DNA of 64,000 nucleotides from Streptomyces sp. ST2-7A (GCF_021390475.1 NZ_JAJUWS010000026.1:1-64000); one strand, 5' to 3'. Counted from the first letter of the stretch, positions 1-8,500 are shown. The notes: generated from the sequence alone by a model not told the origin. Numbers and translations are program-made.

Positions 1-183
1 TTCAATCACGACGCCTTCAACCCGGTGGAACCACAGGTCCTGGAGAGACAGATCACCCACAGCCGTTCATGATCGCGGTTGTGGTGACCCTCTGTGGCCC
101 TGGCACGGAAAGTGATCCAGAGCCACGGTTCAAAGAACGACGACAGACCCGATCTCGCGGATCGAGGTCGACTGCTCGCTGTC
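1..183. other. 5' flank of CRISPR array 1
   Basis: No credible gene is seen. This would be the leader side of array 1, because the repeats read on the + strand and decay at the other end, but it shows no AT-rich leader and no similarity to the flank of array 2. The six bases GACCCG at 146-151 sit exactly where a further repeat would end, and GTGGTGACCC at 81-90 recalls a repeat 3' end. Very decayed repeats are therefore possible but unproven. Confidence 0.4.
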
Positions 184-1858
184 GTGCTCTCCGCGCGAGC
201 GGAGGTGACCCGCGAACCCGTCTCGTTGGCGTAGTTGTTGAAGCGTGCTCTCCGCGCGAGCGGAGGTGACCCGATGCGGGCGCAGCAGGAACTCCCCGAA
301 GAGGAGTGCTCTCCGCGCGAGCGGAGGTGACCCGTCACGGTCGGCAGGCCCACGACTCACCGTGCCGTGCTCTCCGCGCGAGCGGAGGTGACCCGCCCCG
401 TGAGGAGCACCGATGGCCGATCCGCCGGTGCTCTCCGCGCGAGCGGAGGTGACCCGTTCTGGTCGACGATCGCAAGTAAGGTCATCCCGTGCTCTCCGCG
501 CGAGCGGAGGTGACCCGTCTGGGTGTCGGAGACTCGGACGCGCGGGATGGTGCTCTCCGCGCGAGCGGAGGTGACCCGTCGCTCAGGAGGATGGGTTGGG
601 CCCTGAGCGTGTGCTCTCCGCGCGAGCGGAGGTGACCCGGTGATCCCGTCGGCTACGGGAATCGACGCCCGGTGCTCTCCGCGCGAGCGGAGGTGACCCG
701 CGGACAAGGTAGTTCTCGATGGGGTCCTCGTAGTGCTCTCCGCGCGAGCGGAGGTGACCCGGACCTGGCGCACCGGGCCGGGAAGTGGCTGGGGTGCTCT
801 CCGCGCGAGCGGAGGTGACCCGATCCGCGCGCAGTCCGGTCACGCCGAGAACTCGTGCTCTCCGCGCGAGCGGAGGTGACCCGCCGCCGAGAACCGGCTG
901 CGCGACCTGGACGCCGTGCTCTCCGCGCGAGCGGAGGTGACCCGCTGCGCGAGGCCCTGGGTCTGGCCCGAGAGGGGTGCTCTCCGCGCGAGCGGAGGTG
1001 ACCCGCGTTCGAAGAGGAGGTCGTGGGCGATGGGGTCGTGCTCTCCGCGCGAGCGGAGGTGACCCGCAACTTCGGCAGCTTCATCGCCCGGCGGATGCGT
1101 GCTCTCCGCGCGAGCGGAGGTGACCCGAACAAACACCAAGAACGCTCGGTGCTACCGGCGTGCTCTCCGCGCGAGCGGAGGTGACCCGCGCTCCTCGTCC
1201 GACCGGCCGTCGTTCTGCTTGTGCTCTCCGCGCGAGCGGAGGTGACCCGCGAACGGCCGCCGGGGTGTCCAGCAACCGCGGGTGCTCTCCGCGCGAGCGG
1301 AGGTGACCCGGGGACGGTGACGGCAGCCCTCGAAGCCCTGTCGTGCTCTCCGCGCGAGCGGAGGTGACCCGGAGACGCTCCGGCACTCCACCATCGTGCT
1401 GACGTGCTCTCCGCGCGAGCGGAGGTGACCCGTCCCCGGAGGTGCGTGCGGGCGCGGCGGGTTGGTGCTCTCCGCGCGAGCGGAGGTGACCCGTCGGCAG
1501 GGACCGCCGTGGGGTCCAGCGGCGGGTGCTCTCCGCGCGAGCGGAGGTGACCCGTACTGGCGTCAGCGGTGGTTGCCCAGGACGCAGTGCTCTCCGCGCG
1601 AGCGGAGGTGACCCGCAGTGCATCCGTTTCCCGAGCCCGGCCTGTCGGTGCTCTCCGCGCGAGCGGAGGTGACCCGCCGGGGCGCTCCGGGTAGGGGCCG
1701 TCCGAGTCGTGTTCTCCGCGTGAGCGGAGGTGACCTGTTTACGTCCCCAGCGTGAAGGGACGCTCGGCAGTGTTCTCCGCCAAGTGGAGATGGCCTGTGT
1801 CCGGTGGCGGCGGGGCGGTCGGAGGTCGAGTGCTCTTCGTGAGAAGAGGAAGACCCCG
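184..1858 (+). CRISPR. CRISPR array 1, type I-E, 28 repeats
   Basis: Repeats start every 61 bases from 184. Each 29-nt repeat reads GTGCT, stem CTCCGC, loop GCGA, stem GCGGAG, then handle GTGACCCG; spacers are 32 nt. Twenty-five repeats (184 to 1676) are identical. Three decayed ones follow at 1709-1737, 1770-1798 and 1830-1858. Decay at the right end puts the leader side on the left and transcription on the +. Stem, handle and spacer length fit Cas6e processing and the type I-E cas genes next door. The array is convergent with the end of the cas operon. Spacer 20 (1372-1403) reads as a tyrosine-recombinase motif. Confidence 0.98.
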
Positions 1859-1887
1859 AGGCTGCTCTGCTGAGGCGGCCCCGGGGT
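1853..1887. terminator. Possible hairpin between array 1 and cas2
   Basis: ACCCCG at 1853-1858 pairs with CGGGGT at 1882-1887 around a GC-rich loop that can fold further. It lies where the array transcript (+) meets the end of the cas operon (-). No U-run follows, so it is a weak call. Confidence 0.35.
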
Positions 1888-1961
1888 GCCTTCCTCGCCG
1901 GTGAAACCGACTCGTCGGCGGGGTCGGGCGGGTATGCTCCGCGTTTTGGTTTGCCGTGGTG

Positions 1962-2318
1962 CTACTCCTGATACGCGGGGTATTCGGATGTGGGAATGGG
2001 GCGTGACCCCGTGCTGGGTTCGGCCTCTTTATTCGCTCGTTGGAAGGCGATGAGGGTGAGGCCGTCGAAGTCGATGGGGTCGCGGCGTTGCGTTCCTGCG
2101 GTGCGGAGCTCGAAGCCCTGTTCGTTGTTGGCAGGGTGGGCGAGGACGGCTGTGCCGGTTCCGATGGTGGCCGTGACGGCGTTCCACAGTTCGTCACGGA
2201 CGCGAGCTGAGACGGTGCCGACGTAGAGCTCGGGGGTGACTTCGAGGAGCCAGCGGGTGAGGGCGCCGCGCAGGTGGTCGGGGACGGCGGTGGCGGCCAG
2301 AACTGTCATGGAGGGCAT
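1962..2318 (-). CDS. cas2: CRISPR-associated endonuclease Cas2, type I-E
   Basis: This is the Cas2 subunit of the Cas1-Cas2 integrase that inserts new spacers at the leader end of an array. The start at 2318 (MPSMTVLAATAVPDHLRG) comes just after the cas1 stop and has GAGG upstream. The N-terminus and the VGTVSARVRDELW segment are typical of the Cas2e/CasB-ygbF subfamily. The product is 118 aa, somewhat longer than the roughly 95 aa of the E. coli protein because of a C-terminal tail after LTLIAFQRANK. It is the last gene of the cas operon. Confidence 0.93.
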   Translation of the reverse strand: MPSMTVLAATAVPDHLRGALTRWLLEVTPELYVGTVSARVRDELWNAVTATIGTGTAVLAHPANNEQGFELRTAGTQRRDPIDFDGLTLIAFQRANKEAEPSTGSRPIPTSEYPAYQE

Positions 2319-2335
2319 GTCGGGAGCCTCGGGTG

Positions 2336-3316
2336 TCAGCTGTCGGTGGCGTGGTTGATGCCGCCGGGGATGGCGCCGGCGACGGGGTCCCACAAGTCGA
2401 CGAGTTCTTCATCCGGGTCGGGGGTGTCGTATTCCCCGCTGGGGTCGAGGATGCGCTGGATGTCGCTGACGATGCGGGGCAGGAGTTTGAACAGGCGCAG
2501 GCCGTCGCGGAAGGAGCGGCGTGCTTCGGCTTCGGGGTTAGTGGAAGCGTGCAGTGAAAAGGCGAGGGGGATGATGAGCCGGGCTTTGTACAGATCGGCG
2601 ATGTCGTAGACGAAGGCCTGTTGGTTGCCGTTGTGGATGAAGCCGAGGGCGGGGGAGCAGCCCAGGGCGTGGATCGCCGAGTGGACGATGCCGTACAGGC
2701 AGGTATTGGCGGCCGAGAGGGCGAGGTTGACGGGGTCCTGCTCGTCCCAGGACTGGGGGTCGTAGTTACGGCGGAAGCGGCCGATGCGGTGCTGCTTGGC
2801 CAGGAGTTGGTAGTGGGCGCGGACGCGTTGCCCCTCGAAGCCGCGTAGTTGCTGGAGGGTGCTTCCCGAGGGGAGGGTGCCGCTGCCGAAGCGCATCTCG
2901 TACATGGTGACGGCGGCTTGCAGACGGCGGGTGTCGTCGGCCCAGATGCGGGTTTGTCGTTCCAGCCAGGTGGTGGTGAGGGAGTCGGGGAGGGTGGCGG
3001 CGTAGCAGCGGACGCCGCCGGATCCGGTGACCAGGACGGTGGTTCCATGGCGGGCGAGGGTGGTCAGGGCGCGGCTGGTGATGGAGGTGCCGGGGCCCAG
3101 GAGTACGCAGCTGAGGGCGGCGGTGGGCAGGTAGACGGTTTCGGTGCCGCGGGCCTCGGTGGTGATCTCCGCACAGACGCCGGTGTCGTCCTGGTGGATG
3201 CGGACGATGTCGAGATAGAGGAAGGACAGGGAGTCGGCGATGCGCGGGAGCATCGCGACGGTGGGGGCGGCCAGCCGCCGCCTGGCCCGGGTGGCGGACA
3301 CCGGGGTGGCGTTCAC
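2336..3316 (-). CDS. cas1: CRISPR-associated integrase Cas1, type I-E
   Basis: This is the catalytic subunit of the adaptation complex; it performs the two transesterifications that join a protospacer to the array. It has 326 aa, normal for Cas1e. The LPRIADSLSFLYLDIVRI opening is characteristic. Candidate metal ligands lie in MYEMRFG (about residue 141), in LGFIHNGNQQAFVYDIADLYK near residue 225 (His) and in its Asp. The GTG start overlaps the cas6e stop by four bases (GTGA), so translation is probably coupled. No truncation is seen, so adaptation should be functional. Confidence 0.96.
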   Translation of the reverse strand: MNATPVSATRARRRLAAPTVAMLPRIADSLSFLYLDIVRIHQDDTGVCAEITTEARGTETVYLPTAALSCVLLGPGTSITSRALTTLARHGTTVLVTGSGGVRCYAATLPDSLTTTWLERQTRIWADDTRRLQAAVTMYEMRFGSGTLPSGSTLQQLRGFEGQRVRAHYQLLAKQHRIGRFRRNYDPQSWDEQDPVNLALSAANTCLYGIVHSAIHALGCSPALGFIHNGNQQAFVYDIADLYKARLIIPLAFSLHASTNPEAEARRSFRDGLRLFKLLPRIVSDIQRILDPSGEYDTPDPDEELVDLWDPVAGAIPGGINHATDS

Positions 3317-3984
3317 GCGGGCCTCCTGGCGGGGGCGATGCTCAGCAGACCGCAGCCATAGGGCTTTCCGCGTCCGATGCCCTCGATGATTTTGGTGCGC
3401 AGGAGGTCCGGGTCGGTGACGGTGGCGGTGCCTTCGAAACGGGTGCGGTTGTGGCGGATGCGCGGGGCGCGTCGGTCGTCACCGGGGCGCGGGCTGTTGA
3501 CGGGGTCGATGGGTTCGTGGTGGGCGGTGTGGGCGGTGATGCCGGTCTTCTCGGCCTGGCGCATCCACCATTCGGCGGCGGCGGTTCCCTTGAGTGGCAC
3601 GACGGCCGGGAGGTTGTAGGCGGCGCGGGTGGTGGCGCCGGGCTTGCGGACGGCACTGGCGACGCACCGGTAGTGGATGTGCCGGCCGGGCTTCAGCGCG
3701 TCCAGCAGTGGGTCCAGGGAACTGGTGACGAGGGTGCCGTAGCCGTGGGGCAGGCGGCCGGGGTCGGGGCGGTGATTACTCTGGATGATCAGGTGCACGC
3801 CGGTGGGGGTTTCCTCGGCGCGGTAGAGGACGCCGAAACGGGCGCGGGGGTCGGGGCCTGCGTCGTCGGGGTACAGGGACATGACGCGTCGGTGGAGGTG
3901 CACCGGGCTGTCGGGGCCGGTGGCATCGCGCCGGGCCTGTTCGCATTGGGGGTTGAGGGTGAGGCGGGCCAGCCAGTGGGTCAC
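3313..3984 (-). CDS. cas6e: Cas6e (CasE/Cse3) crRNA endoribonuclease
   Basis: This metal-independent RNase cuts the pre-crRNA at the base of each repeat hairpin and stays bound to the 3' end as part of Cascade. It has 223 aa, normal for CasE. The N-terminal MTHWLARLTLNP strand and HLHRRVMSLYP (about residues 29-39, candidate catalytic His) match the family. The C-terminal GIGRGKPYGCGLLSIAP is the expected glycine-rich loop. The ATG overlaps the cas5e stop (ATGA). The 6-bp stem with GCGA loop in both arrays is its expected substrate. Confidence 0.95.
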   Translation of the reverse strand: MTHWLARLTLNPQCEQARRDATGPDSPVHLHRRVMSLYPDDAGPDPRARFGVLYRAEETPTGVHLIIQSNHRPDPGRLPHGYGTLVTSSLDPLLDALKPGRHIHYRCVASAVRKPGATTRAAYNLPAVVPLKGTAAAEWWMRQAEKTGITAHTAHHEPIDPVNSPRPGDDRRAPRIRHNRTRFEGTATVTDPDLLRTKIIEGIGRGKPYGCGLLSIAPARRPA

Positions 3985-4814
3985 GGGGTACTCCTCTCGG
4001 TGTGGGTGGAGGCGAGGTAGTGGGTGAGGTGGTTGAGGTAATGGGTGCCGTGCCCGGCGAATTGGCGGGCGGGCAGGGGAATGGAGCAGCGGTAGAGAGG
4101 GCGGGCGCGGAAGGTCCGCCGGGATGAGCTGCGGTCGTCGTTGATCTGACTGGTGGGGCGGCTGGAGTCCCGGGTGGGGGTGGGCAGACGGTCCAGGGGA
4201 CGGTCGCCCACGAACTCGACGGCGGCGTTCTCGCCGTGCGGGCGTCGGGCGCGCAGGGGGAGGTGGAGCAGCTCGTGGAGGGCGTCGCTGCTGGTGGTGA
4301 TCAGCAGGGGGCCTTCCGGGGGACAGGAACGGCGCCCGAGATAGGGCGGCCAGTGCGGTGAGCGCAGGGCCCGGGCGCAGAGGTCGAGGGTGTTCCGGTC
4401 CCGGCCGTCGGGACTGGTGAGGGCAACGGTGAACGCGGCGTCGGCCAGGTACCAGCGGTGGGAGAGCAAGGTGGCGGTGTCACCGGAGCGTTTCTTGCCC
4501 TCCGCTGTGGTGACGGTTTCCTTGGCGGGCAGGCCGCCGCCGACGGTGTGCAGGTCACGCATCAGCACACCGGGGCGGTCGGCCCGAACGGTCAGGGACA
4601 ACCGTTGGAGGTCCTCGATCGGTTCGCCCCGGCGGCGGCCGAGTGCTGCGGCCAGTAGTCCGAGCACTCCGGAGCGGGTGGGGAAGCTGCTGGTGTCCCG
4701 TTCGTTGAAGTGGCTGCGCTCGCCCCAGGACTGCAGTGGCCCGTTGAGGGACAGCAACAATCCCGGTTCGGGCGTTGGGCCCTCGGTGCGAAGGGGGTGG
4801 GCGGTGTGGCTCAC
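3981..4814 (-). CDS. cas5e: Cas5e (CasD) Cascade subunit
   Basis: This RAMP subunit caps the 5' handle of the crRNA in Cascade. It has 277 aa. The LLLSLNGPLQSWGERSHF segment near residue 20 and PTRSGVLGLLAAALGRRR are the typical Cas5e core. A proline- and arginine-rich linker lies near the C-terminus before a final RCSIPLPAR strand. The GTG start overlaps the cas7e stop (GTGA), so it is translated as part of the Cascade block. Confidence 0.94.
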   Translation of the reverse strand: MSHTAHPLRTEGPTPEPGLLLSLNGPLQSWGERSHFNERDTSSFPTRSGVLGLLAAALGRRRGEPIEDLQRLSLTVRADRPGVLMRDLHTVGGGLPAKETVTTAEGKKRSGDTATLLSHRWYLADAAFTVALTSPDGRDRNTLDLCARALRSPHWPPYLGRRSCPPEGPLLITTSSDALHELLHLPLRARRPHGENAAVEFVGDRPLDRLPTPTRDSSRPTSQINDDRSSSRRTFRARPLYRCSIPLPARQFAGHGTHYLNHLTHYLASTHTERSTP

Positions 4815-5977
4815 TCGGCGTCCTTGGTGGTCAGGGCGGCGTCGAGGGCGGTGGTGATCAGCTTGTCAAGAGACGGCAGGCGGTCGCCGAGGCCGTCGAT
4901 GTCGCGGGGGAGGGGGGAGGCCCAGCCGGAGGCCAGGACGCGGCCGGGGCCCAGGAAGGCGTTGACGTTGCCCGCGTACTCGGTGAGCTTGTCGACGGAT
5001 TGGGCCTCGAATCCTCCGTGGGCGGCGGCGGAGACCGGCTCCTCGAACGCGGCGGCGTAGGACAGGGGCCGGTCGGCACGCACGGAGAGGTGGACCAGGG
5101 AGGGCGCGGTGTGGACGGCGGTGGAGTTCTTCTTGGCCCGTGGGATGGACTCGATGAACGAGCTGAGGAAGGCGGTGACCAGTTTGCGGGAGTCGGCGGT
5201 CGCGGGGCCGACGTTGGCGGCCAGGTCGCGCAGGTCGATGGTGGCGTAGCGGTAGAAGGTGCCCGCGCTGTACTCGGCGTTGCCCATGTGGCCACTTCCG
5301 GTGGAGTCCGCCCAGGTGGCGGTGACGTCGTCGACGGCGGAGAAGTAGTCGAGTTCGATGTCGGTGGCGTGAGTGGTCAGGGCGTGGGCGACCTGGACGG
5401 CGCCGTCGACACCCGCGTCGTCGACCTCGGCGAGCATCCGACCGAAGAGGTTGATCACTCCGTTGCGGGAACGCAGGATCGCGTCGATGTCCTGTTGGGG
5501 CAGCACGCTCTTGTCCGACGGCTTCTTGATGTCGACGGCCTTCTCCAACTGGGCGCGGTGCTTTTCCGCCAGGTCGGCCAGTTCGCTCACCGCGGTCTCG
5601 GGGACGTAGACCAACGCGTTGGTCAGGACCTTGTTGGTGATCGGCTTCTTGTCCTCGGTCTTGGCGAGTTCGAACTTGATGCTGCTGCCGGCTGCGACGT
5701 GGGCGCCGGCGCGCTCGGCCAGGTCGCTCGGCCATTCGCGGGATCCCAGCTCGCGGGTGACACGCTCGGCGATGCGCCGGGTGCGCAGGGCGTGCTCACC
5801 GATGCGGTCCTGGAATTCCTCGCGGGTGGCACGCTTCCAGCACTGGCTGCTGACGCGGGTGCGCAGCACGTTGCCCCATTGGACGGTCTTGACGGAGTTG
5901 GTGTCGTCGCGGTTCAGGTTGGCGAAGGGGACCGACTGCAGGATGTGGATGTCGAGGAATCGCGCGGTGGTGGTCAT
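4811..5977 (-). CDS. cas7e: Cas7e (CasC/Cse4) Cascade backbone
   Basis: Six copies of this subunit would form the crRNA-binding backbone of Cascade. The start at 5977 gives MTTTARFLDIHILQSVPFAN, the classic Cse4 opening, with AGGGAAA as ribosome site; the frame stays open upstream but that part is unrelated. The product is 388 aa, the usual length. NLNRDDTNSVKTVQWG and the RVSSQCWKRATREEF motif match the family. Its thumb kinks the guide every sixth base, which matters for reading the mini-array match at 8439-8471. Confidence 0.95.
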   Translation of the reverse strand: MTTTARFLDIHILQSVPFANLNRDDTNSVKTVQWGNVLRTRVSSQCWKRATREEFQDRIGEHALRTRRIAERVTRELGSREWPSDLAERAGAHVAAGSSIKFELAKTEDKKPITNKVLTNALVYVPETAVSELADLAEKHRAQLEKAVDIKKPSDKSVLPQQDIDAILRSRNGVINLFGRMLAEVDDAGVDGAVQVAHALTTHATDIELDYFSAVDDVTATWADSTGSGHMGNAEYSAGTFYRYATIDLRDLAANVGPATADSRKLVTAFLSSFIESIPRAKKNSTAVHTAPSLVHLSVRADRPLSYAAAFEEPVSAAAHGGFEAQSVDKLTEYAGNVNAFLGPGRVLASGWASPLPRDIDGLGDRLPSLDKLITTALDAALTTKDAE

Positions 5978-6029
5978 GATTTCCCTTTTTCTCTGATCTG
6001 AAATCGTTGGTTTGGTCGAGGTGCAGCGG

Positions 6030-6776
6030 TTACGGGGTCTCGACTTCGGCCCGGTCCTCGCGCTCGGCCTCGGCGAGGGCGTTGTCGTTGAGGAGCTGGT
6101 AGAAGTCCTGGCGCCAGCGTCGGCAGATGTCATCGCGGCTGCGGGGCCAGACTGCGAGTTCCTCGAACAGTCGGGGCCAATGGGGACGAACACCGTGGTT
6201 TCGTAGGTGTCGAACGGCCCGGGGCAGCGTCTTGTGCACGCCGGTGGGGGTCTGTCTGGCGAGGAGTTTGAGGCGGTCGCGGGCGGTGCTCTCCCGCATG
6301 TTGTGGGAGATCACGGCACGGGCGTAGGCGGCTCCCAGGCTCTCGCCCCGACCGGGATTACGAACCGGTGCTCCCGGTTGCCGGTCACCGGCCAAGGAAT
6401 CGGAGGAGTCGGCAGGGGCGCTCTCCGTCCCCTCGGAACCGGGCCCGAGGCCGGTGGATCCGTCCTGCGTCGGAGTCTGCTGCTCGTCCACCTCGTCGTC
6501 CGGATCGGAGAACTCGTGACGCGGACGATCGGCGATCATCATGGCGAGGGTGTAGTAGACGGCCTGCTCCTGCGGCGGGCAATTGTTCGGCAGCCATGGT
6601 GCGATGCACCGGTCGAGCCGGTCGGCGGTCTCGGCACTCTGACCCCGGGCGTCCTTGCGCAGGGCGTTGCGGGTGCCCGGGTCCCGGCATTCCTGCTCGA
6701 TCCAGGCGGGGAACTGCCACCGCCTGCGGCGTGCCTCATCCCCGCTCTTGGGGGGATAAATGACCTTCATGGTCAC
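6030..6776 (-). CDS. cse2: Cas11e (CasB/Cse2) Cascade small subunit
   Basis: This helical subunit forms a dimer along the Cascade belly and stabilises the displaced strand. It has 248 aa, longer than the roughly 160-200 aa usual for the family. The extra length is a low-complexity acidic and Gly/Ser/Pro insert (about residues 90-145). Family features are the N-terminal WQFPAW region, the DRLDRCIAPWLP segment and the basic C-terminal RPHWPRLFEELAVWPRSRDD block. A GTG with GGAG four bases upstream is used as start; ATG at 6770 is an alternative. Confidence 0.9.
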   Translation of the reverse strand: MTMKVIYPPKSGDEARRRRWQFPAWIEQECRDPGTRNALRKDARGQSAETADRLDRCIAPWLPNNCPPQEQAVYYTLAMMIADRPRHEFSDPDDEVDEQQTPTQDGSTGLGPGSEGTESAPADSSDSLAGDRQPGAPVRNPGRGESLGAAYARAVISHNMRESTARDRLKLLARQTPTGVHKTLPRAVRHLRNHGVRPHWPRLFEELAVWPRSRDDICRRWRQDFYQLLNDNALAEAEREDRAEVETP

Positions 6777-6819
6777 CCGGCTCCATTCGTCTCGTCGGGA
6801 GCGATGAGGGAAAACATCA

Positions 6820-8376
6820 CTACGCCTTTTTGGTCTTCTTCCGGCGTCCGCCGTAGATTTCGGCCCGCGCGGCTACCACTGCCCGCGCTCCCCGCTCGGT
6901 GCGGAAAGCGGTGGCGGTCACGTCCTCGTAGACCCGGAAAGCCAGGGCCAGGAACTCTTTGCGCGCCGCCACGGTGTCCAGTTCGGAGCCCTCGGCGTCG
7001 AGGTCGCGGCCCAGGGCGCGGAAGTGCTTCCAGAAGATCTCCTCCGCTCGGGGCCAGTACCGCCCCTCGGCCTCGGTCTCCCAGGTCTGGGAGGAGTTCT
7101 TGGGGTCGTCGACATAGCCGAGCCACGCCTGCCGGACCGCGCGGCTCAGACGACGCCCGTACATATCACCCAGATCACGGAGCTTGGCCACGGGCGCTGC
7201 GGTGTGTGCGGCCTCCCGTTCCACGTAGCCGAGGATGGGCGGGGTCGAGGCGTCCACGAACTGGATGTCCTTGGCCTGGTTCTCCTGCTCGAACCCCAGT
7301 GCACGGATCCGCAGATCCTCCGAGACATCGAGGGCCGTATCGAAGATCACCGGCCGCTGTGCCCGAGTGGTACCCACCTCTCCGTGCAGCAGGAGGGCAT
7401 CGAGGTCCCGCCACAGCGCGCGCCGGGAGTCGGCCGGACGCGGGTAACGGTTCCCCGCTTGGCTGATCTGCCAGATCAGGAACGGGTCGTCACGCGGGAT
7501 TTTCCCCGTGCGGTAGGCCCAGGTGATGTAGGCATCGGCCACCAGCCCCGGATCGTTGTCGTCGGGGACCAGGAGCAGGGCGTGCTGGGAGCAGCCGGTC
7601 AAGCGGGCGCAGCGGCCGGCCGGTGGTTCGGGAGCCCGTGTGGGATCGGGTAGCTCCTCCCGTTCCCACGGGCACGGATCCTCCGCACGACGCAACCCGG
7701 CGGGCGGCTTCGGCAACCCGGCCAGGAGCGTTTCGAACAGACTCGTACCCTCGGGGTGGTAGGACAGCGCGGTGCGCAGCGGTCCCGCCGTGGCACTGGC
7801 GGACTTCTCGCCGTCGACCTCACGCGAGGAACAGCGACCTGACGGTCCGTAGTAGTGCCAGATGAGCATGTTCAGTACCGCCTCGGACACCGTCGGCAGC
7901 TCGGGAGAGTGGGGCGAGCCGTGACGGAACCAGGCATGGTTGTTGCCCGACGGACGGGTGACGATCAACTTGTCGACACCAGCGGTGTTCGCCGGATCAC
8001 ACTGTTCCGCCAGCCGGGGATCCTGCATCCAGGGCCTGCCCCCCTCGGGGTCGAAGACGAAGAACCGGTGCTCGAAACGCCCCAGGTACTCCTCGATTCC
8101 CTCGGCGGGGAGCCTCCCGGTCTCCACGATGTCGTCCCGGCGCTCCTCCCAGTCGTCGTCACCGGCCTCATCCAGCCCGGTGACCCGGGCGGTGAGGGCG
8201 TACGAGACCCTCAGCGTCGCTGCCTGGGCCGGGGGTTCCGCGATCGCGAACCCCGCGATCTCGTGGCTGCGCGAGAGCAGTTCGTGGAAACCGACCCGAT
8301 CCGGTCCCGTGCAGCCGGGCAGCCAGTTGACCGGGAAGGTCTCCTCGTGGAGCACGTTGTGCGAGGGGGCTGGCAT
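6820..8376 (-). CDS. cas8e: Cas8e (CasA/Cse1) large subunit
   Basis: This is the large subunit of Cascade; it reads the PAM and recruits Cas3. The start at 8376 (MPAPSHNVLHEETFPVNWLP) has AGGAG five bases upstream; the frame is open a further eight codons but without homology. The product is 518 aa, the normal Cse1 length. The DPEGGRPWMQDPRLAEQ and SGNNHAWFRHG segments and the C-terminal four-helix bundle are typical. It is the first gene after the 259-base gap that follows cas3 and probably starts a separate transcript. That gap carries the mini-array and its matching site. Confidence 0.94.
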   Translation of the reverse strand: MPAPSHNVLHEETFPVNWLPGCTGPDRVGFHELLSRSHEIAGFAIAEPPAQAATLRVSYALTARVTGLDEAGDDDWEERRDDIVETGRLPAEGIEEYLGRFEHRFFVFDPEGGRPWMQDPRLAEQCDPANTAGVDKLIVTRPSGNNHAWFRHGSPHSPELPTVSEAVLNMLIWHYYGPSGRCSSREVDGEKSASATAGPLRTALSYHPEGTSLFETLLAGLPKPPAGLRRAEDPCPWEREELPDPTRAPEPPAGRCARLTGCSQHALLLVPDDNDPGLVADAYITWAYRTGKIPRDDPFLIWQISQAGNRYPRPADSRRALWRDLDALLLHGEVGTTRAQRPVIFDTALDVSEDLRIRALGFEQENQAKDIQFVDASTPPILGYVEREAAHTAAPVAKLRDLGDMYGRRLSRAVRQAWLGYVDDPKNSSQTWETEAEGRYWPRAEEIFWKHFRALGRDLDAEGSELDTVAARKEFLALAFRVYEDVTATAFRTERGARAVVAARAEIYGGRRKKTKKA

Positions 8377-8409
8377 GAAGCTCCTATCGGTACGCCACAA
8401 TTGGATGGC

Positions 8410-8500
8410 TGGGGCCCCGCAGGAGCGGGGGTGAACCGGGTCTGGCGAGCGAGTCTCGGAGGCAGGTCACCGGCTTGCCCGCGCAAGCGGGTAGTCCGCC
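8410..8500 (+). CRISPR. Two-repeat mini-array with one spacer (CreR-like guide)
   Basis: Repeat 1 (8410-8438) reads TGGGG, stem CCCCGC, loop AGGA, stem GCGGGG, handle GTGAACCG. Repeat 2 (8472-8500) reads GGCTT, stem GCCCGC, loop GCAA, stem GCGGGT, then AGTCCGCC. The unit is 62 bases, giving a 33-nt spacer at 8439-8471. Both repeats keep a Cas6e-type hairpin, but repeat 2 has lost the standard 3' end, as in the pseudo-repeats of Cas-regulating RNAs. The stems differ from those of the two large arrays. It reads opposite to cas8e, inside that gene's upstream region. A processed guide would begin GTGAACCG then GGTCTGGC. Confidence 0.8.

Noticed and set aside
123..151. A further CRISPR repeat before array 1
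   Set aside because: Only the last six bases match in register; too little to call, though noted as a possible relic.
184..1676. Long - strand frames with repeated Ser/Arg/Ala/Glu peptides
   Set aside because: They are translations of the CRISPR repeat in successive frames, not genes; the same holds at 11642-12700.
6254..6263. Ten-base match between the mini-array spacer (GTCTGGCGAG) and cse2
   Set aside because: No AAG-type PAM precedes it (TCT) and pairing ends after ten bases; chance is the simpler explanation.
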